Below, one piece after another: positions 54,810 to 64,000 of a DNA stretch of 64,000 bases. This DNA is from Leucocoprinus leucothites (taxonomy: Eukaryota; Basidiomycota; Agaricomycetes; Agaricales; Agaricaceae), in contig JAACJO010000018.1 of NCBI GenBank assembly GCA_013368445.1, positions 434,001-498,000 of the forward strand. The letters run 5' to 3'. Each line of letters begins with the position of its first letter. The stretch's first letter is position 1. Both the position numbers and the translations under genes were made by a program. A model generated the notes under the pieces. It was not told where the DNA came from and made no database searches. It saw only the letters and a program-made list of their open reading frames with translations.

Positions 54810-57766
54810 ACGTGGCGTTTGCTTCAACCTGTGTAGCAGCACGAGGGTCAGAAGACACAAAACGAGTCGTTAATTTTGGGCTATGGCATTCCAGCCCTCA
54901 AGGATCCATTCCTGATCGAACTGAACCAAATCATGTTGTGGGACGACGCACATAGAACATCTTGTCAATAGCCGAAGCTTCGATTGTACATGGGGCCCGG
55001 TTGTTGGTATCATTGCAGTCGGATTCCTCTTACCAGAATAGAGCTTGATGTTTAAGACATAGTGCAAAGGGACGTTTGAGGACTGTAAATTTCCATTATC
55101 AGGTTGCCGACCACCTGGAGAACCCGAGACACCGGATTTTGCTCGAGGTTTAACTGCATCTGTGATTTAGATGTGGTTATAGAAACAAGTAGGATTAATC
55201 AGTATTGCAACTAAGTCCCTTAGATCCCCGTCGACTTCCTGGTGGAACATGAGCACTCAAGATTCCCCAGTTTGGTATCACCGAGGTGTCGTGGGTTTTG
55301 CAACGCCTTCAGCGAATAATCTTAGCTTTTCATCAGCTTGTCCTGAACAATAATTGACAGGCTCCTACCTCTATGCACGAATGCTCAAGCAAAGCAATGA
55401 TCGATGATTGCCAGTAACCCCGTGCGTTTGCGGAGAGAAGCCTCCAGTGGCACAAATACAGTACCTCGGGCGCTTTCTGTCACCGTATCAGCCTACTACC
55501 ACTCCACATGAGTACGATTTGATTGTGGATTGACTTTAGAAATTTATAAATGCTGCCCGAGGGAATTTGGAGACAATCTCAGAGTAGATACATCTGAAGA
55601 GGAGGCATTGAGAAGATTAAATATATATGCTATTGGAGAAGCTATTGGTTCGTATGCCGTCCAGTCAGGTCGAGATGAAGGCCTATGGGGCACACATACG
55701 TCCAGAAGCTGGGCCCTTTGGGAGGTCAACCAGATGTGAAAGCTTTCAAGAACGAGATGAGTTCTGCCCGCATGGTGCCATGCGCGTCGTTTCTTCTGGC
55801 TGATGCGAGCAAGCGCGGGTCAAAGGCAGTGACCCTGGTTGAGAAGCTTTGGATAGAAGTTGTGCGTGCAATGTCCAGTTCGAGCATTCGTTTCCCATTG
55901 TTGTGAGTTGTTCGCTGATATCACGAGAGGCTATGGCGACTCGTTGTATTTTTGATATTGTAAGCTGTTAAATGTCTTACAAAGAGGGGAGAGGGGAGAT
56001 AATAGTAAGATGAGATTGGGAATCAAGGTGCTGAGAAATGAGCATGTGGGGAGGAGCGGTGATGGTGATGATAGTGGTAGAGAGCCAATGAAATCTGACA
56101 CAATACCCCGAAATGGATATGGTTTCTACGTTTTGGTAGGACATACTTGGAGTGGCGTGAGATAAACTTTGGGACTTTTCTCCGCCCAGGATTTGCCTAC
56201 AATATCTTGCACCGAGTCATCTTCTGTCAATGGCGGATTCCGTTGGAAGGCTCCGAAAAAAATATAACTTCAATGCACAGCCTAACGCCTCCGTATTTGC
56301 ACCGAAGTAGGTCGTAAGTACACGATGCATGTGGTCTGTCCATCTGTCAATACGACCGTCAGAGAGGCTGTCGTAATCTAGTGTGGCGGATCTGAATGGC
56401 TCGGGGTTCAATTGACATCCAGTTGCTTCGTTGGGTTGCTGAAAAGTAGATAGTTGATAGAACTCGAATGGTCATTCTGGGGGCTATTGTTCTACTGATA
56501 CTAGATATCCATTGACTTTGACTATCTCGACGAAAATGCTAGCCACGTGAATTGATAAACCCTTTTCTTCTAAGTTAATGATCCCACCAGATATTCCTGA
56601 CGACAGGACTTCGAGCTGGCCTTCTTGAGTGACAGGGCATCCATGTAGGCTATAAATTGCGTAGGTTGGATGTGTTTTTAGGAAATAGAGAATTGGCATG
56701 TTGAATGCATATGTGAGTATAGGAAGCCAATGAACAGCACTCCGCCTTGCCCGCCTTAAGTACCCTAGTAAAACTAGGCCCCCGGAAGAGTGAAACCTCC
56801 CTGTGCAGAAAGTCAGTGAGTCATTGGATCGCCAAGGTGTTGCTTACAGTATACAGAGAAGAGCAACGAAAAGCGCGAACACAGTATAGTTTGTTGGTGA
56901 AGGGTTTGGGAGGTGATGAGGGTGGTAGGAACTTTCGGGCTTTCTAGGCACCCACTGGCAGTCTATCTGAGGCTCGAGCGTCACAATCATTTTGGAACAT
57001 TCAAATCAGGTTCTCGATGCGGCTGACAAGCCCTAGGGCTTTCATTAATAAATCAGTCTGATGGATCCACGCGGTCCTGTAGACATATTTTTCTTGATCA
57101 TGACAAGACTGCCATCCGAGGATGACTTCCATTTACACCGGTAGATCTCATTCAACAGCGAAGCTTGTCAGCTACTACTTCCATCAGGTATTATCGTTCA
57201 GAATTCGATTGTCTAACACTGCCTCCACCGGGCCAGTCAAGATTCCACGCGTTTTTCATCAACGTCAAAACGTTGAGAAACGGGATTGATAGTGGTTGCC
57301 ACTGGTTTTGACAAGATATCATCGATCCATCTCTTCACGGACAGATTTGTGGTTACAAATTCCCGAAGGTAGGTAAAAGGTTTGTGATATCATTGTCATC
57401 AGAGGTATTGCATTCCTTCTTCGCAGTAGAAGCTTCAAAGGAGAGTCGTCCAAATTCCTTCAGGGAGGCAAATACGTTGATCTTCCGAGTAGCATGATAC
57501 AAAAACACGAGCGCTATAGATGATTCGCCACAGTACTAGCAGGTAAATGAAGGCGTAGAGCTGAGCGCGATATTCTTGTACGCAGAAGGAGGCTGACCAG
57601 TCGAAGAGTACACGAGTGATGTCGACGAGGTGGCGTATAGAGTCCTGTCAATAAACATGTGCTTCGTGAGAATAGCAACGCGGTCACATGACTCGTTGAC
57701 GCGACATTGGAACGCGAAGCACAACATACATACTTAGCTCACAAGCGTTGATGCGGGACAAGCCAA
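54810..57766. other. Spacer between HET10 and the SAP gene
   Basis: The left part is the sister of 47.96-50.08 kb. Small ORFs (55530-55739, 55685-55906, 56484-56699) have no recognised motif. Sequence from about 55500 to 55740 is partly conserved with 48.7-48.95 kb. No functional gene is supported. Confidence 0.4.
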
Positions 57767-60700
57767 ATGTCCGAAACCACAGAAATCCTCTTCAACTCAC
57801 CCGCCCTTCACTCTCTCCGTCGTGACCAACTCCAACGACTATGCAAGATCCACTCCATCAAAGCTAATGGCAAAACCACTGAAATCGTAGACCGTCTCCG
57901 ACAACATGCGTTGACGTTACCGAAAGACGATCCATTGAGTATTGCAGCTCGGAGTGAAGTGGTTACTACTATTAGTGATGGTGATGGCGCTGGTGGTGGT
58001 GGGGAGGGGAGTGGGCATGTGCAGAGACCGAGTGAGCAGTGGGAGGTGGTGATGGAGAGTATTGAGGAGGTGGAGGAGAATGGATCTTCTTCTCAGGGAA
58101 CACTTTCTTCGCTTCGTACGCCGAGAGCAGTACACTCATCTGGCGAGTTTGGAACTGCAAACTCGAAGAGTGCGTTCCCAATCTACTTGACCCCCTTTCC
58201 AGTACTCAATCATTTCTTAACATCAGGTGTAAGCTCATCAATCCGAGCACTCGCATCGTCCCTCGGTCTCAAAAAGACCACCAAACCAGACGAACCCCCA
58301 GTCCCCCGAAGCCTAAGATCCCGCAAAACAAAAGGCAATGATGACTCACTCTCCCAACACTCGATTCCTTATTCTGCTACACGACAAGCGACACCTCCAC
58401 TTCACGACAACTTTACCTTCGATCCTACGGCCGCCGCGCATACGCGCATGTCATTTGACGCTAATGGCGAGCCTCTACCCGGATGCTCCCTACGTCCTGG
58501 TGAACCGGCACCCGCCGGTGCACGACTTAGTATGGGCCAACAACAACAGCAACAGCCCGCGACACCGACTAAGGAACAGCCTACTACGACTATTCGATTG
58601 GTATCCAACAAGCCATCATCATCCTCAGGAGCAGCGGCAGTAGCCGCTGGAGGGGATAAATCGGCATTCGATGAGAAAAGGGATATCTTCCAGACCCCAA
58701 AACTCAAACCTTTCGCAACGACGTTTGATCTAGTGATGAGCCCTTCTGCCCAAGCTGGTGATGGCAAGGCGTTCTGGGCCCCTGATGCTCGACCTGGGCC
58801 GCTACAGTTTCAGAGTATTTATCCGACTTTGACGATTGATGACCTTCCGCCTGATGTGCCCCCCAGTCCGATCAAGAATGGGGGTGCTTCGGGAAGCCAC
58901 ACGAGTACAATTACGATGGATGAGAGCAAGGACGCTACTCTTCTCAGTGTTCCTTCTACCACGACTACTATTACTACCGCAACGACAAATACAACGAATA
59001 CACAAGCTACTACGACTACGACTACTTCCACCGACGATCCATTCGTCTTCGGCTCCCCCCGGCACTCCGTATCCAATTACCAATTCCGAGCTGCAGCCAC
59101 TAGTGTCCTCGAAGAAATGAACAAGCGCCTAGGCATCTCCGGAGTCGAAGGTGTGGGTATGGACATAGTCGATAAACTACAGCCTCCGGGCACACATAGG
59201 GATGTGAAATCTCTCCCTGGGAGGTCTTTCAGTTCTGGGGCCACCGCTACTGGGAGTGGGGGAGGGGAGATGACGAAAAAGTTTGACGAGAGGCATAGAG
59301 CAGAGTTTCAGAAGATGGAGGGGATTGATGGGGTCGTGAAGAGGAGGATGGAGCAGCAGAAGAGGTCCTCCTCGTCTTCGTCTACTGCTGGTGCTCCAGT
59401 GCCTCTGGCGGGGAAGAAAAGAAAATCGAATGTGCTGGGAGAATTGGGAGATGGGAATGGGAAACCGCGGAGACCGATTACTGGGCTTGCGGCTGCGAAT
59501 GCGGGAGTGCGTGTTGGTAGTGTGGGTGGTGGAAGGACGAGTGGGACGACGAGGGTTATTAGTAGTGGACGGAGGGGGATGGCGTTGCCTGGTGGATTTG
59601 GTGATGAGGAGGAGGCGGACGGGGAAGGCGGTGTTGGGGAGACGGGGGAGTTTGGTGATGGGGAGGAAGGGGAAGGGCAGGGAGAAGGAGAAGCGAGGGG
59701 AAGAAAGCGAGCGCGTATTGATGCGGAGCCCGAAGCCGATGCTGATCCCGGCAAGAAGACAAAGGACGAGGATGCCATGGATATAGATGATGAGGACCAT
59801 CAGGCTCAAGCAGCAGAAGTAGAAGCAGAGGAAAGAAGAAAGACTCGAGAACGAGACGCCATCAAACGCAAACTGGAGATGAGTAGAGCGAAACGGAAGA
59901 GTTCCGTTGGCGGCGCTGTTGCTGCTGCTACGAAGAGTGCAGCTGTGAGAAGGAATTCGAGGGCTCCGCCCGTTAGTGAGTACAGTATATTTCGTGAATA
60001 TATGCGTTATTGACTTTAAGTTTTCCCTTCTCTCTCTCCGTTTTAGCGCCGAAAACGAAATCAGGTTCGAGGTTCGGATTCTTAGCTTCTGCGGCGAAGA
60101 GTTTAGTGGCGAGTGTTTGGAGTCGGGGAAAGACGCCTGCTAAATCGAGTTCTGTCAATGTGGGGGGTGTTGATGCTCCGACGAAATCGAGTTTGATGAA
60201 GAGGAAGGCTGCTGTGCCTGGGTCTGGAGCTGGGTTTATGCCGACTAGGTCTTCTGCGATGACTTCTGCTGCAACTGCTGCCGCGTCTACTGCGGGTACT
60301 ACGGCTACTAAGACGGCGATGGCGACGGGTGCTGGGTCAGTGACGAGCCAATTGTCGGTACCTCATCAAGAGCAGAGAAATGTCTCTGGTTCTGGGACAA
60401 CATCGAGGTCTAGATCGCCCATTCCTCCCACCTTCAACGCCAATAAACCGCCAAGTACTCAAACGGCATCGAGTAGCAAGCCTCCATCCTTCTCGAGTCT
60501 CCGACCGAGTAACACAGGAACGGGAACAAAGGTCGTACCGAAAGCTTCTACGGTAAGAGCGAGTTCGTTTGGAAACGTGAATTCGAGGTTGTTTGCGCCT
60601 ACGGCTAGTTCATTGGCGAAGATGAAGAGTGCTGCTGGTAATTCGGCACCAGGTTCTTCGTCGTTGTTGGGTCCGATTACGAACAGTCCGAGAGTGTTGG

Positions 60701-61400
60701 GTGGGATGCGGCATAGGAGAGTTGCGAGTGGCAGTAGCAGTGGTGTGTTGTCGCCCAAGGGAACCAACACCATGGGGCAGCAGGGAAAGATATTCACTAA
60801 ACCTGTTATTGCTGGTGGCTCTGGGATTCCGGTGTTGAAGAAGAAGGCGGAGGGAGGGGATAAGGATTATGATGTCGAGATGGATGATCCTGCTGCTACG
60901 AATGTTCAAGTTGACAGCGGGATTCAGAAGACGCCGGGGACCGTGACGAGGCAGAGGACGTTCACGAGGAAACCGAGGATATCGAGGTCGAAGGTGATAG
61001 CGAAGCTCGCATCTCAACGCGCTGCAGCTTCTTCGTCTGGTTTCCGGCCAACATCTTCATCTGCATTGGCGAGGTTGTCAGCGCTTCCGGGTACACCTCG
61101 AACGAAACCAGGTTCTTCAACTATGGGTGGCGGGGGTGGGCGACTCCAAGAGCATCAGCTGGTCCTGGTGTGCCGAGGACCAAACGCGTGAGATCGAGCT
61201 TTGCACCTACGAGGTCGTCGGGGCATGTGAGGGGTGGTAGTGTTGATGGAATTGGGATTGGTGGGGGAAAGGGGAAGGAGAGGGATGCCGTGCTGGCGAG
61301 TGCGAAGAAGAGGGTTAGGCAGAGCGAGTATGCGAGGAGGAGGAGTAGGGTTAGTTTTGGTGTTGCTGGTGCTGGTGTGGGTGCTGGAGGGGATGATTGA
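57767..61400 (+). CDS. SAP-domain protein, NuSAP-like
   Basis: Exons are 57767-58169, 58227-59975 and 60047 to about 61400; introns are 57 nt (in frame and without a stop, so easily missed) and 71 nt. Residues 13-50 (LHSLRRDQLQRLCKIHS, then IKANGKTTEIVDRL) form a SAP motif, a DNA-binding helix pair. Around residues 486-507 KFDERHRAEFQKMEGIDG resembles the conserved motif of nucleolar and spindle-associated protein (NuSAP), which binds DNA and microtubules. The rest is low complexity: Ser/Thr/Pro, acidic (EEGEGQGEGEARG) and basic nuclear-localisation-like runs (RKRARID), about 1,165 aa in all. Near a G-rich tract (61125-61140) the frame that is clearly coding (TPRTKPGSSTMGG) ends at 61191, while a second clearly coding frame (ATPRASAGPGVPRTKR) continues to 61400; see findings. 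A truncated copy lies at 50080. Confidence 0.78.
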
Positions 61401-61885
61401 GTTTGGGGTGATTGGGGTGGATTATTTTATGGATTATGTATGCCCTTTGTGGTTTCTTGAGGTTAGCTCATTTCTTCTCTTTTTTCGTTCGATTTGCTAT
61501 GTCGTACTGAATGATTTGGCTGATTCCTTGATTCTTGTCCTCGTTGGCTTTGTTTGTCCAGATCTTTTTTTTTTGCATTGATTTTTTGTTCTCTCTCCTC
61601 ATTCATTTTTCTTGGTAGCAGTTTTGGTATTGGGTGCCTGAGCTTCTTGAGTCCAGTGTACCGTTCTTGAGTGCGGTTCGTTCTTTTTTTTGTAAATAAA
61701 ATTGAGCGTTTCGATGTATAGTACTTGGTAGGGTATACAGTTTTTTGAGATATATTTATGAGTATGTTCGTTATCTTCGTTACTGACGGTGAAAGACTAG
61801 CATGATTTAGATCATAAATAACTTCATGCGACCTAAGGAAAATAGTGGGACGTTTGCAAGCAATCGGCCACTGGTACTACAGCCA
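61401..61885. terminator. Convergent 3' regions of the SAP and DUF6534 genes
   Basis: T-rich sequence after the SAP stop with poly(T) runs and aataaa at 61696. It is the likely 3' untranslated and polyadenylation region of the SAP gene, facing the end of the DUF6534 gene at 61886. Confidence 0.4.
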
Positions 61886-63719
61886 TTATGCCTGTTGATA
61901 ACAAAGGGAACGATAATCAGAAATACACAGCTATCGCTTTTCCCAAAAGAAAACTCACATCATGATGAGGACCGCCTTTCTTAATCTCAATAAGAGGGAA
62001 TTGACTGGCGGGACTTGGATAATTTTCACCATTCGGGATCCAGGAAGTATGGGGTAGAGCTACGACGGAAGATTGTTGTAGGGGTTGTGTAAATGTGTAT
62101 TGGTGGCGAGAGCCGGAACCGTTGAATGAAGTGTTGGCGCTTTGTTTTCGGAGAAGGTCTTGTCTGATATAGGTACGGTTGTTGAGCATTGCGAGGAAGG
62201 AGTTGCTGTATCTGGAAGAAACGGTTTTGTGTTGAGATGTTGCTCAGCTTGTGAATCGGTGAGTGGATGGAGACGTACAGTTTCCCTAGGACGTAGCCGC
62301 TACAGCGAGTAGAGTGAGCGCATTGAGAGGTGATATATAACATGGTGTTCTTACGGGGCAAGGAAATAACTTGATTTCTGGTGGGAGGGTGAGTTTTTTT
62401 GTTTAGGAGGGTTTGGGAGGGGCTTCGTGATACTTACAGGAGGAGCAATAGCTGGGATAGTGCAAGTAAGTAGTTCTGCGAGAGCAACCGCCGCTAGTCA
62501 CATAGTGACATGAGATATAAGTTTTGGGAGTAAGAGATACTAGTCAGACCGTTAAGACGTACCACTGGCGAGGTTCGTTTCAATCGTAAGACGGACGATT
62601 TTTGTCAAAACATTATTCCTTTCGTCTCCCCTTTTCCAACTCTTGGACCTTAGAAGCTGTGAAAACGGGAGATTTGAGAGAAAGCTACAAGGTAATTCTG
62701 AAACTTCCGCTCACCAGCCATGTCATTGCGCTTGCTATCAGGACGTCAGCTAGGGCGCTGAATCCTGCCCAGACCTAAGGATATTGATCATTCCAGCTGA
62801 GCCTTCAATGAGTCGAGTGATAAGATAAGCGCTCTTACGACTAGAAGGGGTTGATACTTTGATTGCCATCTTGCAATAGTTCCTGCTTGTTGGTGCTAGT
62901 GGGGTTCCTGTTTCAGCTGACAGTCGCACAGACAAGAGAAGGAGATAGGACGGACAACAATCCCAATACCGATCCCACCTGTAGCCTGAGCGACAGCGCA
63001 CTTAATAGGGCCGAATTTTTGACCGTCAGTAAAATAGCGCTGGTAATCGAAACAGGCCGCGAGGACTCACGAGGGCAATGATATATGTGAGGACCTTGCT
63101 TTTGCTGAGGCGATAGAGGCGCCATGCATACATGCTCTGCACGACCAGTGCGACTACAGAGCTCATCATAGGAGAATCAAAGTTGGCCAAGAAAAATTCG
63201 CCCAATGCGTTCACATCTCCGAATCCAAACACAAACCAGTGAAAGCCGTCTGCAACTGTCATCAACGTCTGTGCAAACTCCATAACGAATATAAAGGCCA
63301 CTATAGTTTTTTTGACAGTTAGTTTGATGGTTTCGATGTTCGACGCCGCTTACTGAGTCCTGACCTGTCAATTTCAGGGACCACCGATCATCCGGGAAGT
63401 TAAGGTAGTAGAGATCTATGTCAGTGCACCAGGTCAAGTTGGAACAGCGTGGTATATGTCCAGGATATAAATAAACTGACAGTATTGCAAGGTGAGGACA
63501 CCGAACAGCCACCAGTTGAGGATGATGCCTAGGTACTGGAGGGCATTGAAAATTGGGGAACTCGTTCATGTTGGTGGGACATACCGGAGGTCCAGTTCTT
63601 AAATATTGAAGTTAGTTTAGGTGACAAGCGATATGAGTATGAGCACCGACGTACATTTTGGCGATATCTTGTGGGATAGGTGGCAGGCCTTGCTTGAATC
63701 CAGTGGTATTGACACTCAT
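61886..63719 (-). CDS. DUF6534 multi-pass membrane protein (14 exons)
   Basis: All phases agree for exons 63719-63655, 63597-63585 (13-nt micro-exon), 63535-63481, 63415-63365, 63300-63071, 63000-62956, 62895-62839, 62774-62715, 62656-62563, 62493-62438, 62377-62355, 62299-62279, 62211-61959 and 61891-61886, giving 342 aa. The spliced protein has the family pattern: IAKITGPPYLGIILNWWLFG at the start, LYYLNFPDDR, FVFGFGD, SMYAWRLYRLSKSK, then the DUF6534 domain with VWAGFSALADVLIASAMTWL, LTKIVRLTIETNL and YSNSFLAMLNNR. About seven hydrophobic segments are expected. These proteins are abundant in Agaricomycetes and have no known function. The last two-codon exon is the least certain. Confidence 0.85.
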
Positions 63720-64000
63720 GTTGGGATGGCTTGCCGAATTTCACGAAGAAAGGACGGTATTGATGAGTTTCCACCGGGTACATACCTTTTGCTTTATAGC
63801 ATCTAGAGTGGAGAAAACTGAGCCCCGCATCATACCTATACCCGCACAAAGCGTCGCTATTCATAGCAGAAATCAAACGTTCAGGAGAAATCGGAATGCT
63901 TGATGCCATGGAGGGAGATTAATACCATCTTTGGATGGCTGTCTTTCTCAGAATGGTAATCCTCGTACGCGCCCCTGGCAGTAGTACTCTGCGCTAGATC
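63720..64000. other. Upstream region of the DUF6534 gene
   Basis: A reverse ORF continues to 63909 (MASSIPISPERL), but the DUF6534 start at 63719 gives the expected family N-terminus, so this is read as 5' leader or promoter. Nothing else is seen. Confidence 0.35.

Noticed and set aside
58802..59083. Val-rich reverse ORFs
   Set aside because: Antisense of the Thr-rich repeat (actacg codons) in the SAP gene.
59177..59809. 210-codon reverse ORF antisense to the SAP gene (also 59308-59778)
   Set aside because: Low-complexity Ser/Pro sequence that mirrors the Gly/Arg/acidic codons of the coding strand; a shadow frame.

Overview
The window is fungal nuclear DNA, most likely from an Agaricomycete (mushroom-forming basidiomycete). 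The evidence is many short GT-AG introns of about 46-72 nt, intron-dense genes on both strands, and a family set typical of that group: a DUF6534 membrane protein, F-box proteins, an APH-type kinase, a GFA protein, a DUF1688/Urc4 protein and Ty3/gypsy relics. I cannot name the species. Several genes only became visible after splicing by hand; exon limits below are my reading and have no transcript support.

Layout. 1-9 kb: an APH-like kinase gene running off the left edge, a truncated paralogue of its 5' part, and poorly resolved small genes, including one with acidic repeats. 9.8-12.65 kb: two tandem F-box paralogues. 12.7-14.4 kb: a seven-exon gene of the DUF1688/Urc4 family. 14.9-54.7 kb: the main feature, ten copies of a large protein family in one orientation (called HET1 to HET10 here, left to right). 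Six are long ORFs of 759-887 codons (HET2, 4, 6, 7, 8, 10); four are fragments or relics (HET1, 3, 5, 9). The proteins carry a divergent match to the core motifs of the fungal HET (heterokaryon incompatibility) domain, followed by two hydrophobic segments and a Ser/Pro-rich tail. The array holds a second, broken Urc4 copy, a 7TM protein gene, a GFA gene, a PD-(D/E)XK-like gene, and retroelement relics. 57.8-61.4 kb: a SAP-domain gene with a NuSAP-like motif. 61.9-63.7 kb: a 14-exon DUF6534 gene.

The array grew by nested segmental duplication. HET2-flank-HET3 matches HET6-flank-HET7. HET8 plus flank plus the start of the SAP gene matches HET10 plus flank plus the whole SAP gene. Urc4 plus the end of a HET-like gene was copied from 12.7-15.3 kb to 23.3-25.8 kb (or the reverse). 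Copies then decayed by nonsense mutation, microhomology deletion, a 19-bp tandem duplication and mosaic recombination. Such birth-and-death evolution is typical of recognition or immunity genes, so this membrane-associated HET-like family is the best candidate for an undescribed system here. That role is inference.
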